The position numbers were made by a program, and so were the translations under genes. A stretch of 64,000 bases of DNA from Hyphomonas sp. L-53-1-40 (GTDB lineage: Bacteria; Pseudomonadota; Alphaproteobacteria; Caulobacterales; Hyphomonadaceae): contig NZ_AWFI01000012.1 of the NCBI RefSeq assembly GCF_000682775.1, forward strand, positions 558,001 to 622,000, in the 5' to 3' direction. Shown piece after piece: positions 17,246 through 26,360 of this stretch. Numbering within the stretch: the stretch's first letter is position 1; each line of letters begins with the position of its first letter. The notes beneath the pieces were generated by a model that did no database searches, had not been told where the DNA came from, and saw only the letters and a program-made list of their open reading frames with translations.

Positions 17246-18576
17246 CCGGCAGGCTCCAGCGTTTCGTTGAAGCGGACCGGCTGTCCGCCGCCCTTCTTGA
17301 CGATCTCGCCGTCGCGCATGACGAAGCCGCCGCGGATGATGGTTGCGACCGGCCAGCCGGTTGCCTCGAAACCGTCATAGGGCGTCCAGCCGCATTTCGA
17401 CTTCGACCAGTCTTCCGTGATGGTCTCCTTGCGTTTGAGGTCCACCACCGTGAAGTCGGCATGATAGCCTTCGGCAATGCGGCCCTTGTCGGCGAGGCCG
17501 AAGACCCGTTGCGGCCCGGCGCTGGTCAGTTCGACAAAGCGCTGAAGGCTGAGCTTACCATTGTTCACATGGGTCAGCATGACCGGCACCATCGTCTGCA
17601 CGCCCGGCATGCCAGACGGCGACGCGGGATAGGGCCGCTCCTTTTCCTCGCGCGTATGCGGGGCGTGGTCCGTGGCCAGCACGTCAACAATACCCGCATT
17701 CAGCGCGCGCCACAGCGCATCCTGATGGCGCTGTTCGCGCACAGGCGGGTTCTGCTGGGCAAAGCCCTTGAGGCGTTCATAACAATCCGGTGCAGCGAGG
17801 GTGAGGTGATTGGGCAGCACTTCGACACTGGCCAGATCCTTTGCGTCGCGCAGCAGCTCCATCTCCTCGGCGGTCGAGATATGCAGCACATGGATGCGTT
17901 TCCCTGTCTTGCGCGCGAGGCGCAACAGGCGGCGCGTGGAACTGACGGCAGCCTCGACGTCACGCACCACGATATGGCTCTGCCAATCACCTGCGACGGC
18001 AAGGCCGCGCCGTTCTTCGAGGCGGTATTCGTCTTCGGAGTGGAAGGCCGCGCGGCGCTTGATCGCGCGCAGGACAGCTTCGACACCCTCATCATCCTTG
18101 ATCAAGAGGTCACCTGTAGAGGCGCCCATGAAGACTTTCACGCCGCAGCAGCCGAGCATCTTCTCCATCTCGGGCAGCAAGTCGATATTCTCGTGCGTCG
18201 CGCCCGCATAGAAAGCGTGGTCGGTGTCCATCCGCCCTTTGGCGCGGGCCAGCTTGTCGGTCAGGGCCTCGGGCGTGGTTGTTGAAGGATTGGTGTTCGG
18301 CATCTCGAACACGGCAACGACGCCACCAAGCGCCGCTGAGCGCGCTTCGGTTTCAAGGTCAGCTTTGTACTCGAGGCCCGGCTCACGGAAGTGGACCTGG
18401 CTGTCGATCACGCCCGGCAGGATGTGCAAGCCGGTCGCATCATAAACCTCCCCGGCATCCACGCCGGTCAGATCGCCAATATGCGCGATACGCTCGCCGA
18501 TCACGCCAACATCGGTTTGGGTCATACCGCCGGGTGAAACGACGGTGCCGCCTTTAAGGATCAGATCATAGGTCAT
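17242..18576 (-). CDS. pyrC: Dihydroorotase
   Basis: The 444-residue amidohydrolase catalyses ring closure of carbamoyl-aspartate in pyrimidine synthesis. DSQVHFREPG replaces the usual DxHxH motif, so the first metal His is Gln. As I recall, this also occurs in one accepted branch of bacterial dihydroorotases. The carboxylated lysine is probably in GVKVFMGAS. Other metal histidines lie in AAFHSEDE and HVLHIS, and the catalytic Asp is in ATDHAPHT. It heads a minus-strand run whose next gene, the potassium channel, overlaps it. Confidence 0.88.
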   Translation of the reverse strand: MTYDLILKGGTVVSPGGMTQTDVGVIGERIAHIGDLTGVDAGEVYDATGLHILPGVIDSQVHFREPGLEYKADLETEARSAALGGVVAVFEMPNTNPSTTTPEALTDKLARAKGRMDTDHAFYAGATHENIDLLPEMEKMLGCCGVKVFMGASTGDLLIKDDEGVEAVLRAIKRRAAFHSEDEYRLEERRGLAVAGDWQSHIVVRDVEAAVSSTRRLLRLARKTGKRIHVLHISTAEEMELLRDAKDLASVEVLPNHLTLAAPDCYERLKGFAQQNPPVREQRHQDALWRALNAGIVDVLATDHAPHTREEKERPYPASPSGMPGVQTMVPVMLTHVNNGKLSLQRFVELTSAGPQRVFGLADKGRIAEGYHADFTVVDLKRKETITEDWSKSKCGWTPYDGFEATGWPVATIIRGGFVMRDGEIVKKGGGQPVRFNETLEPAG

Positions 18577-18684
18577 GACAGATGGGGTGTGACTCCGGAG
18601 GGGCTAAGTCAAGGGTGGTTTTTCGGTATAGGCAAATGGCGACGCTCCCTTGAGATGGGTCAAAACCATACTTACAAGAAGTAG

Positions 18685-19497
18685 ATGAAACGCATTCTTC
18701 CAAACCGCGCCATTATCCGCCTGACCGGACCTGACATGCTGCACCTGCTTGGGCGCACCGTAACCCATTCCGTCGATAACTGGCAGACCGGCGAAATGCG
18801 CTATGGCGCGCTGCTGACGCCGCAAGGGAAGGTGATCGCTGATTATCTCGCCATGCTGGCGCTGGAAAACATCTATATCGACGTCCATGCCGACGCCGCC
18901 GATGACCTGGAGAAGCGCCTGAAAATGTTCAGGATGCGCAATGACGTCGCAATTGACCGGCTCACCGAGGATGTCGTGACAGAAGGTAGCTGGATTGACA
19001 TCCGCTCCCCCCAATTGCCGCATCGCGCGATTACACCTGTTGGCGTCTCCGGCATCGAAATTCCGGCCCAGGAATGGCATGCCGCACGGATCGCGGCGGG
19101 CGTGCCGGAATGGGGCGCGGACTATCGAGGATCAGAGGTTTTCCCGACCGATATCAACATGGATATGATGAACGGCATCGACTACAAGAAAGGCTGTTTC
19201 GTCGGTCAGGAAGTGGCGAGCCGCATGAAGCGCAAGGGCAAGATTCGCAAGCGCACGGTGAAAGTCACTGGCGACGCGCTGGAAACCGGCATGGATATTC
19301 TCGCGGACGCCCCAATCGGCACCGTGACCAGCGTGGCTGGATCTGCCGGCCTTGCCCTCATCCGCACCGACCGACTGGCCAAAGCCGAACAGGATGGCAA
19401 ATCATTCACTTGCAACGGCGCGGCTGTCACCTTTGACTTGACCGAATGGCAACGCGCCGAAGTCGACGCGCATCTGGCGGAACCAGCCCATGACTGA
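18685..19497 (+). CDS. ygfZ: Folate-binding YgfZ/CAF17-like protein
   Basis: The 270-residue protein of the GcvT-like fold supports iron-sulfur cluster assembly or repair through tetrahydrofolate binding. The signature KGCFVGQEVASRMKRKGKIRKR matches the YgfZ motif K-G-C-x-x-G-Q-E, including the conserved Cys. It ends inside the tag gene (8-base overlap), forming an operon ygfZ-tag-lipoprotein. Confidence 0.92.
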   Translation: MKRILPNRAIIRLTGPDMLHLLGRTVTHSVDNWQTGEMRYGALLTPQGKVIADYLAMLALENIYIDVHADAADDLEKRLKMFRMRNDVAIDRLTEDVVTEGSWIDIRSPQLPHRAITPVGVSGIEIPAQEWHAARIAAGVPEWGADYRGSEVFPTDINMDMMNGIDYKKGCFVGQEVASRMKRKGKIRKRTVKVTGDALETGMDILADAPIGTVTSVAGSAGLALIRTDRLAKAEQDGKSFTCNGAAVTFDLTEWQRAEVDAHLAEPAHD

Positions 19498-20068
19498 AAC
19501 CTTTCCCTGCGCATGGGCCCCGCTTACCGACGAGCTATATCGAAACTACCACGATACCGAATGGGGTGTGCCTGAAAGGGATGGCCGCGCGCTCTGGGAA
19601 AAACTGCAACTGGACGGCATGCAGGCCGGACTCGCCTGGATCACCATCCTCCGCAAGCGGGACAGCATTCGCGAAGAGTTCGATAACTTCGATCCGGAAA
19701 AGATTGCCCGCTGGACACCTGCCCGCGCCGCCAAGGCGCTGACAAACCCCGGCATCATCCGCAGCCCAAAAAAGGTCGAAGCCGTGATCGGCAATGCCCA
19801 ATCCTATCTCGCCATGGAAGAGGCAGGGGAGGATTTTTCCGACTATTGCTGGCGTGTCGTGGGCGGAACGCCGACCATCAATAAATGGAAGCATTTCCGA
19901 GATGCACCAACCGAAACCAGTTGGTCAGCTGCAATGTCAAAAGACCTCAAGAAACGCGGGTTCAAATTTGTTGGTCCCACAATCGTCTACGCATGGGCGC
20001 AGGCGGTTGGCATGGTCAATGACCATGATGTAGCCTGTCCCCGACACACCGCCGTCCAGGAGACCTGA
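19490..20068 (+). CDS. tag: DNA-3-methyladenine glycosylase I (Tag)
   Basis: The 192-residue HhH-family repair glycosylase removes 3-methyladenine. CAWAPLTDELYRNYHDTEWGVP carries the first zinc Cys and substrate-binding residues, and FKFVGPTIVYAWAQAVGMVNDH is followed by the final Cys and His of the zinc site (ACPRH). Homology starts at the ATG at 19490, although it overlaps the previous gene. Confidence 0.96.
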   Translation: MTETFPCAWAPLTDELYRNYHDTEWGVPERDGRALWEKLQLDGMQAGLAWITILRKRDSIREEFDNFDPEKIARWTPARAAKALTNPGIIRSPKKVEAVIGNAQSYLAMEEAGEDFSDYCWRVVGGTPTINKWKHFRDAPTETSWSAAMSKDLKKRGFKFVGPTIVYAWAQAVGMVNDHDVACPRHTAVQET

Positions 20069-20071
20069 TTC

Positions 20072-20386
20072 ATGAAAGCCAGTTTGATTGCCGCTGCCCT
20101 CATCGCGCTGCCGACGCTGGTCGCATGCACTACTTCCTCAGTCGATCAGGCCAATCGTGCGGAAGCCTGGAGCCGGTGCCGCACAGCCCCCAACCCGGAA
20201 ACCCGCGATCGATGCATCCAGACCGAGATCGCGCTGCTCGAAGCCCGGCAAGAGCGTGAAGCAGCCTCCTATGCGGAGAAGAAGCGTGCCGCTGAAGAAC
20301 GCCAGGCCGTAAACGAAGCACAGGGCATTTCCCGAGAGGATGCGCGTCAAACCACGGATTCCGGACTGCGCCTGCCGGACGAGTGA
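20072..20386 (+). CDS. Small lipoprotein of unknown function
   Basis: The 104-residue product has a lipoprotein signal (LVACT, Cys about 19), followed by a short Cys-containing segment (SRCRTAPNPETRDRCIQTE), then a charged helix rich in Glu, Arg and Ala that may be a coiled coil. It starts 3 bases after tag and is probably co-transcribed. No family is recognised. Confidence 0.7.
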   Translation: MKASLIAAALIALPTLVACTTSSVDQANRAEAWSRCRTAPNPETRDRCIQTEIALLEARQEREAASYAEKKRAAEERQAVNEAQGISREDARQTTDSGLRLPDE

Positions 20387-20504
20387 ACAGCTACCGGTAC
20401 TTGCCAAACCTCGCATCTCGTCCAACACTGTCGGACAAGCTAAACCTTTGTAGACTCAAACAGAATTGGTCCGCACTTCGGCGGTTCTGGAATAGAGGGC
20501 AGGA

Positions 20505-21626
20505 ATGAATACACCCGTGATTTCGGCGACAGGTCTCTGGACGCCGCCCAACTCGATTTCCAATGAAGAATTGGTTCACAGCTACAATGTATGGGCTGAC
20601 AACTGGAACCGGGAACGCGCGGCGGATATCAGCGCGGGATTGATCGAGCCGAAAACCCATTCATCGGTAGAGTTCATCCAGAAGGCGTCAGGCATCAAAT
20701 CGCGCTTCGTGATCGACAAGGCCGGCATCCTGGATCCTGACATCATGGCACCGCGCATTGCCGAACGTCCGAATGATCGCATTTCCGTATTGGCCGAGAT
20801 TGCCGTAAACGCCGCGCGCGACGCGCTGGAGCGCTCCGGTCGCAAGGCCGAAGACGTTGACGCCGTTATCTGCGCCGCGTCCAACATGCAGCGCGCCTAT
20901 CCCGCTATGGCGGTCGAAGTGCAGGACGCATTGGGGTGCGGCGGCTTTGCCTTTGACATGAATGTGGCATGTTCGTCGGCAACATTCGGCATTCAGACCG
21001 CAGCTGACTTCATCCGGTCCGGTAGCGCGAAATCCGTGCTGGTGGTAAATCCCGAAATCTGTTCCGGCCACCTGAATTTCACGGATCGCGATAGCCATTT
21101 CATCTTTGGCGACGTGGCCACAGCTATCCTTGTCGAAGAGGAGAGCATTGCGCCGGTCGGCCATTGGAAAATTCTTGGCACCAAACTGAAGACCCAGTTC
21201 TCGAACAATATCCGGAACAATTTCGGGTTCCTGAACCGCGCCGCGCCGGAAGGCATCGACGCGCCGGACAAGCTGTTCGTTCAGGAAGGCCGAAAAGTGT
21301 TCAAGGAAGTCGTGCCAATGGTCGCCAACATGATCGCGTCGCAGATGGAAGAATTGGACATCAAGCCGGAAAGCCTGCGCCGCATGTGGCTACATCAGGC
21401 AAATGCCAATATGAATCGCCTGATCTCGTCCAAGGTGCTGGGGCGCGAAGCGACGGAGGACGAAAGTCCCACCGTGCTAGACACCTATGCAAATACGTCA
21501 TCCGCAGGCTCGATCATCGCATTCCACAAGAATTCAGGCGACTTCAAGCACGGCCAGCGCGGCCTGATCTGTTCGTTCGGCGCCGGATATTCTGCCGGAA
21601 CGGTATTTGTAGAGAAAGCCGCTTGA
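20505..21626 (+). CDS. Beta-ketoacyl-ACP synthase III family protein (FabH-like)
   Basis: The 373-residue condensing enzyme has the catalytic triad visible: Cys in FDMNVACSSATFG, His in WLHQANANM and Asn in TYANTSSAG. An insertion near residues 25-55 makes it longer than E. coli FabH (317), as in the second KAS III branch of many proteobacteria. It may start fatty acid synthesis or make a specialised acyl chain. It is not in a fab cluster here. A GAGGGCAGGA ribosome binding site precedes the ATG. Confidence 0.9.
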   Translation: MNTPVISATGLWTPPNSISNEELVHSYNVWADNWNRERAADISAGLIEPKTHSSVEFIQKASGIKSRFVIDKAGILDPDIMAPRIAERPNDRISVLAEIAVNAARDALERSGRKAEDVDAVICAASNMQRAYPAMAVEVQDALGCGGFAFDMNVACSSATFGIQTAADFIRSGSAKSVLVVNPEICSGHLNFTDRDSHFIFGDVATAILVEEESIAPVGHWKILGTKLKTQFSNNIRNNFGFLNRAAPEGIDAPDKLFVQEGRKVFKEVVPMVANMIASQMEELDIKPESLRRMWLHQANANMNRLISSKVLGREATEDESPTVLDTYANTSSAGSIIAFHKNSGDFKHGQRGLICSFGAGYSAGTVFVEKAA

Positions 21627-21642
21627 GCGACCAGGGCCCGAA

Positions 21643-21792
21643 CTAGTCGTCCAGGTCGTCCATGAACATGTCGCCCCAAAGGATTTCCTTGCTGGCACGG
21701 ACCGCTTCTACAACAACAATGCTGCACGCAATCAGCAATACGCCGAACGCAATAGCCTGGGTAGATACAACAGTCGTCAAAGAATCCAGCAT
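21643..21792 (-). CDS. 49-residue single-span membrane miniprotein
   Basis: A short reading frame begins with ATG (21790-21792) after a good AGAGGTG ribosome binding site 5 bases upstream. It encodes an N-terminal Thr/Ser-rich segment, one hydrophobic helix (AIAFGVLLIACSIVVVEAV) and a short tail ending in the acidic MFMDDLDD. The layout of one membrane span, a conserved-looking Trp and an acidic tail is typical of real small membrane proteins. The gene sits convergent to the ketoacyl synthase gene, with 16 bases between them. The function is unknown. Confidence 0.55.
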   Translation of the reverse strand: MLDSLTTVVSTQAIAFGVLLIACSIVVVEAVRASKEILWGDMFMDDLDD

Positions 21793-21969
21793 AGTCACCT
21801 CTTGTTTGGGTCGGCCGCGAATTCATGAACGCAGCCCTTGTTCACACCCCCCTTTTGCCCGAAACGCCTTAACAGCGCATTTGCCAATCAGGGCGAAAAA
21901 GGGACGAGTTCGTAACCGGAATGCCCTCGTTTCTTTACCCCTATTACAAATGGCTTAAAGAAGGGGGTG

Positions 21970-22590
21970 ATGACGTCTCGAGTGAAGCATTCTGTTAAGG
22001 CCCCAAGAGTCTGGCAACGCATGTTGTCCGGCCGCCGACTCGATTTGGCGAATCCCTCGCCCATGGATGTGGAAATCGAGGACATTGCTCATGGTCTTGC
22101 CCGTGTTGCCCGCTGGAACGGCCAAACCCGTGGTGAGCATGCATTTTCAGTGGCCGAACATTCTGTTATTGTGGAAAAGATCTGCCGCACCTTGCAGCCT
22201 GACCTGACACCACAGCAAAGCCTGACGGCCCTGCTGCATGACAGCCCTGAATATGTCATTGGCGATATGATCTCTCCTTTCAAAGCCTTGCTGGGAGAAA
22301 GCTACAAAAGCATCGAGGCCCGTCTGCAGGAAGCAATTCATATTCGGTTTGGCCTTGCTCCTGTAACACCGCAACGCCTGAAACGCCTGATCAAGAAAGC
22401 GGACCTGATCTGCGCATGGAGTGAAGCGATCCAGTTGGCCGGGTTCTCCGAGGACGAAGCAAACAAGTTGTTTGGAAAACCGCCCGAAGACACGAAATTG
22501 CGGCTGAAACCAAAAGCTGTACCGGACGCACAATCCACATTCCTGAAGCGCTATGCCCAGATCAACAAGCAAATAGAGACTGCCACATGA
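21970..22590 (+). CDS. HD-domain phosphohydrolase (YfbR-like)
   Basis: The 206-residue product has the HD metal site spread over EHAFSVAEHSVIV and ALLHDSPEYVIGD, plus a later Asp in KKADLICAWSEA. It resembles 5'-deoxynucleotidase-type hydrolases, so a nucleotide phosphate is the likely substrate. A GTG at 21967 directly precedes the ATG at 21970. The AGAAGGGGG spacing favours the ATG. The end overlaps the NAD regulator gene by 4 bases (ATGA), suggesting a role in nucleotide or NAD metabolism. Confidence 0.85.
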   Translation: MTSRVKHSVKAPRVWQRMLSGRRLDLANPSPMDVEIEDIAHGLARVARWNGQTRGEHAFSVAEHSVIVEKICRTLQPDLTPQQSLTALLHDSPEYVIGDMISPFKALLGESYKSIEARLQEAIHIRFGLAPVTPQRLKRLIKKADLICAWSEAIQLAGFSEDEANKLFGKPPEDTKLRLKPKAVPDAQSTFLKRYAQINKQIETAT

Positions 22591-23537
22591 CACAGTCATC
22601 CCCGTTGCTGATTGGTCTGTCTGCCGTGATGGTCGCCGTGGAAGCAGACGCGCCCCGTGTGTTGATCACCCAACGCGAGACAGGCGAAGATGCGCTCCCA
22701 TTCGGTGTCTTCGACCCAGACAGGCACCGCACTTTTGACCTCTCGCTGAGAGGGTGGGTTCGGGAACAGACGGGTTTCGAACTCGGTTATGTTGAACAAC
22801 TCTACACATTTGGGGACAAAGACCGGGAGACACCCGAAGCAACGCTGGCTGGCACAGCGCCAAATGCGCGTGTCATTTCTGTCGGCTATCTTGCGCTAAC
22901 ACCCGAAGCGCGCCCGGCGGGGGACTCTTTTGAGGCGCGCTGGCAATCCTGGTACAGATTTTTTCCGTGGGAAGACCATCGGAATGGCAGACCCGCCATC
23001 ATCGATGCTCATATTGCGCCGCGTCTGATGACGTGGGCGGCTGGAAATGAACGCAGACTGGAGCGTGCACGCGCCGCTTTCGCGCTGGATGGTATCCGTT
23101 GGATCGAAGAGCGGGTGCTCGACCGCTATGAATTGCTCTATGAGGCTGGTCTGGTTAACGAATGCGCCCGTGACGCTGGCTTGCCTGAACCCGATGTACG
23201 CCTCGGCGAGCCTATGGCATCGGACCACCGCCGCATCCTCGCCACCGCTATCTCCCGGCTACGCGGCAAGATCAAATATCGACCGGTTGTGTTCGAGCTT
23301 ATGCCGGACCGGTTTACATTGTCGTCACTACAACGCGCGGTTGAGGGCATCTTGGGTTTATCCCTGCACACACAGAATTTCCGACGCGCCTTGGACAAGA
23401 CCGGCTTTGTCATTGGAACGGGTGCGTTGGAAACAAGCACCGGCGGCCGCCCGGCAGAGCTATATAGCTATAACCGGGACAGCGCCTTTGATGCATCGAC
23501 TACCGGCCTGTCAGCGCCGCGAAAGACAGCGGATTAG
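22587..23537 (+). CDS. NAD regulator with degenerate Nudix domain and winged helix (COG4111/NadQ-like)
   Basis: The 316-residue product combines an N-terminal Nudix-fold domain with a C-terminal winged-helix domain (FELMPDRFTLSSLQRAVE...RRALDKTGFV), the architecture of NrtR-type transcription factors. The Nudix box is degraded: WVREQTGFELG stands where REExxEExG would bind metal, so it probably senses an ADP-ribose or NAD-related ligand without cleaving it. The pairing with an HD hydrolase matches the alphaproteobacterial NadQ-like family. Its targets (nad genes) are not in the window. Confidence 0.75.
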   Translation: MTQSSPLLIGLSAVMVAVEADAPRVLITQRETGEDALPFGVFDPDRHRTFDLSLRGWVREQTGFELGYVEQLYTFGDKDRETPEATLAGTAPNARVISVGYLALTPEARPAGDSFEARWQSWYRFFPWEDHRNGRPAIIDAHIAPRLMTWAAGNERRLERARAAFALDGIRWIEERVLDRYELLYEAGLVNECARDAGLPEPDVRLGEPMASDHRRILATAISRLRGKIKYRPVVFELMPDRFTLSSLQRAVEGILGLSLHTQNFRRALDKTGFVIGTGALETSTGGRPAELYSYNRDSAFDASTTGLSAPRKTAD

Positions 23538-23546
23538 GCAAGCTGC

Positions 23547-24953
23547 CTAGTTGAGCCCTTCAGGTTGGCCCACTACAATGAAGCTGAAACGGTCCGGCTG
23601 GAGGAATTCCGCCGCAACGCGGTTTGCATCCTCGAGCGTGACAGCTTCGATCAAGGCATTGCGCCGGTCGAAATAATCCACTCCCAATTCGTCCTGACGG
23701 ACACTCATCATCTGGCCCGCGATCTTGGCGTTCGAGTCGAAAGCCAATGGATAGGAGCCCGTGAGGTAAGCCTTCGCGTCTGCAAGCTCTTCCGCAGTAA
23801 TGCCTTCTTCCGCAATCAACGCGGTTTCGACCAATAGTGCCTCGACGAATTCACCTACACTCTCATTCTTGGTTTGGCCGCTGCCACCCCAATTCTGATA
23901 AGTGTCGTCAAACGACAGCCAAGAGTAGACGCCATAGGTCAGCCCTTTCTGAACGCGCAGCGATTCCATCAGCCTACTGCCGAATCCACCGCCACCATAT
24001 GTGTAGTTTACGACATAGGCCGTAAAGAAATCCGGATCTTCGCGTTTGAGGCCTGGTGCCAGAAAGCGCACAAGGCTTTGCGGCTGAGGCAGGTCGATAA
24101 GCACAGGCTCAAATGCACCATCTACCGTGAAGGTAATTTCCGGCGTTTCCGGAAGATCACTGCTCTCTGGCAGGCTCGCCGCAATCGCATCAAGCATGGG
24201 AGCGAGCTCTTCCGGCGTAATCGCACCGACGGCGGTAACAATCAGGCTGTCCTTCACCATCAGTTTGCGCATGTGCGCCTTGGCGAGTTCTGGCGTTAGG
24301 GCAGCAATGCTCTCGGCGGACGTCTCGCGCGCATAAGGGTGGTCAGGATAGATAGCCTGAGCCTCAGCCCGACCTGCGAGATAGCGCGCATTCGTTTCGC
24401 GCGTGTTCAATGAAACTTCCCTTTCCCGCTGGAAGCGGGCGAACGGGCCCGCATCGAAACGGGGTGCCTCGAAAGCTTGTGCCACAAGGCTCATTGCCTC
24501 ATCCGCATTGTCGGTGAGCATGGATGCAGAGCAGGAGGTCCAGTCGCTCGAGGCGCTACAGCCGAAGCTCATGTTCAGCTCTTCCATCCGGGTCTGGAAG
24601 GCGAGCGAGTCGAGATCGCCGGCGCCTTCATTCATGTGATAGACGACCGCGTCGGCCAGACCTTCCAAGCCCTCCGGGTCGACCGCTTCGCCACCTTCCC
24701 ATGCCATCGCGACGGACAGGATCGGGATTGAAGGCTCGGAAACCAGCCAGACCGACACGCCGCCGGGCGTCGTAAATTGTTGGATCTCGGCAAAATCCCC
24801 TTCGTGGACGACGATATCCAGACCGCTTTTTTCAACAAGCGCCACAGGTGCCGTGTCGGCAACACTGGCCAATTCATCCTGCGTCTCCACAGAAGCACAG
24901 GCCGCAAGTCCGACACCAAGGGCCGCACCAATGATGAGGTCAAAAGGTTTCAT
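23547..24953 (-). CDS. M16 peptidase family protein lacking the zinc site, lipoprotein
   Basis: Translation should start at 24953, giving 468 residues with a lipoprotein signal (LAACA), rather than further upstream. The N-terminal domain has no HxxEH motif (GLADAVVYHMNEG stands there). The C-terminal domain keeps the YGGGGFGSRLMESLRVQKGLTYGVYS region (Arg/Tyr substrate contacts). This is the non-catalytic subunit of an M16B heterodimer whose active partner is directly upstream, with a 1-base gap. Confidence 0.9.
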   Translation of the reverse strand: MKPFDLIIGAALGVGLAACASVETQDELASVADTAPVALVEKSGLDIVVHEGDFAEIQQFTTPGGVSVWLVSEPSIPILSVAMAWEGGEAVDPEGLEGLADAVVYHMNEGAGDLDSLAFQTRMEELNMSFGCSASSDWTSCSASMLTDNADEAMSLVAQAFEAPRFDAGPFARFQREREVSLNTRETNARYLAGRAEAQAIYPDHPYARETSAESIAALTPELAKAHMRKLMVKDSLIVTAVGAITPEELAPMLDAIAASLPESSDLPETPEITFTVDGAFEPVLIDLPQPQSLVRFLAPGLKREDPDFFTAYVVNYTYGGGGFGSRLMESLRVQKGLTYGVYSWLSFDDTYQNWGGSGQTKNESVGEFVEALLVETALIAEEGITAEELADAKAYLTGSYPLAFDSNAKIAGQMMSVRQDELGVDYFDRRNALIEAVTLEDANRVAAEFLQPDRFSFIVVGQPEGLN

Positions 24954-24954
24954 C

Positions 24955-26310
24955 TCAGGAATCTCCCTCGGCAGGCAGCAAGTGTGCCTCAATATAGTGG
25001 CGGTCAGTGCCAAAGATTTCGCGCACAGCGGCAATTGCCTGTTCAGTGGTTATGGCACGCATCGCGTCCGGATAATCCAGCACGTCCTCAATCGAGCCAC
25101 CGAGGGCTAGCGTGGAGCCGAATGTGTTGGCCATGTTGGATTGGCTGTCCCGGGCGTAAATCGCTTGCGCGGCAAGACTGTTACGTGCCCGCTCGACTTC
25201 GGCATCAGTGAAGCCCTCTTCCAGCACCTTCTCCAACTCGGCCATGATGGCCGTTTCCAACGCGTCCAGCGTGACGCCGGGTGCCGGGCTTGCCGTGATG
25301 ATGGCGGGGCCTTCATCGTGAAGTGTCGTCCAGGCATACGTGCTGGCATTGATGGCAATCTTCTGATCCTCAACGAGCGACTGGTAGAGACGGCTGGTCA
25401 TACCGCCGCCGAGGACTTCGAGACCGACATCAAGCGCATAGGAAAGTTCACGGTCGCGGGTCTCGGAAGTACCGGAATAATACCGGCTCCAGCTAGGCTG
25501 GCGAACCTTCGGGTCTGAATAGACGAGTTCCTTGGTGTCGGTCAGAGGTGCAACGGGTGCCCATTTACGCACGCCATGCGCCGTACCGGTTGGCGCAATT
25601 GCACCATAATGCTCTTCGGCCAAAACGCGCACCTCTTCGGGCGTCACATCACCGGCAACGACCAGAATCGCATTCTCAGGGCTGTAATATTCCTTGTAGA
25701 AGGCCAATCCGTCCGCTGGCGTCAGAGCCGCCACTTCGTCCATATTGCCGATGATCGTGATCTCGTAAGGATGGCCCTTCCAGAGTTCTGACAGGACCAT
25801 TTCCTGCAGGATCACGCCGGGATTGTTGTCGATGCGCTGGCGACGCTCTTCCTTCACGACATCGCGCTCGGAAATGAACGGACCGTCTGGATCGTCATTG
25901 ATGACGAGGTCGGTCATGCGCTCGGCCTCGAGCGCCATCATCGTCCCGAGTTGGTCCTTGGCCACCCGCTCGAAATAGGCAGTATAGTCCCAACTCGTGA
26001 AGGCATTGCTGACGCCGCCATTGCGCGAGACGATGCTGTCGAACTCACCTGGGGCGAGGTCATCAGTCTCCTTGAACATGACATGTTCAAACAGGTGCGC
26101 GATGCCGGATTTTCCCTCGGCTTCGTCGACCGCGCCGACTTTGTACCACACCATATGGGTCACGACGGGCGCGCGATGGTCAGGAACGACAACGACTTCC
26201 ATGCCATTGTCGAGATTGAACACGGTCGGAGTCCATGCGCTTTCGTCTGCGACGGCACTGGATGCGAAAGCCGAGAGCGCGAACAGCCCCCCGGCAAATA
26301 TCCGTTTCAT
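24955..26310 (-). CDS. M16 zinc metallopeptidase, catalytic subunit
   Basis: The 451-residue product has a signal peptide (cleavage near AVA-DES) and the inverted zinc motif HLFEH at residues 72-76, with a downstream Glu in SERDVVKEERRQR as third ligand. Homologous to processing peptidases and pitrilysin-type proteases, it probably digests or trims peptides in the periplasm together with its inactive partner. The order ileS-lspA-DUF3035-M16-M16 recurs in Alphaproteobacteria. Confidence 0.93.
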   Translation of the reverse strand: MKRIFAGGLFALSAFASSAVADESAWTPTVFNLDNGMEVVVVPDHRAPVVTHMVWYKVGAVDEAEGKSGIAHLFEHVMFKETDDLAPGEFDSIVSRNGGVSNAFTSWDYTAYFERVAKDQLGTMMALEAERMTDLVINDDPDGPFISERDVVKEERRQRIDNNPGVILQEMVLSELWKGHPYEITIIGNMDEVAALTPADGLAFYKEYYSPENAILVVAGDVTPEEVRVLAEEHYGAIAPTGTAHGVRKWAPVAPLTDTKELVYSDPKVRQPSWSRYYSGTSETRDRELSYALDVGLEVLGGGMTSRLYQSLVEDQKIAINASTYAWTTLHDEGPAIITASPAPGVTLDALETAIMAELEKVLEEGFTDAEVERARNSLAAQAIYARDSQSNMANTFGSTLALGGSIEDVLDYPDAMRAITTEQAIAAVREIFGTDRHYIEAHLLPAEGDS

Positions 26311-26360
26311 GGGCGTTGTTCCTCTCAGGTGTTCGACTGACTCATTTTACGTAGATTGTA

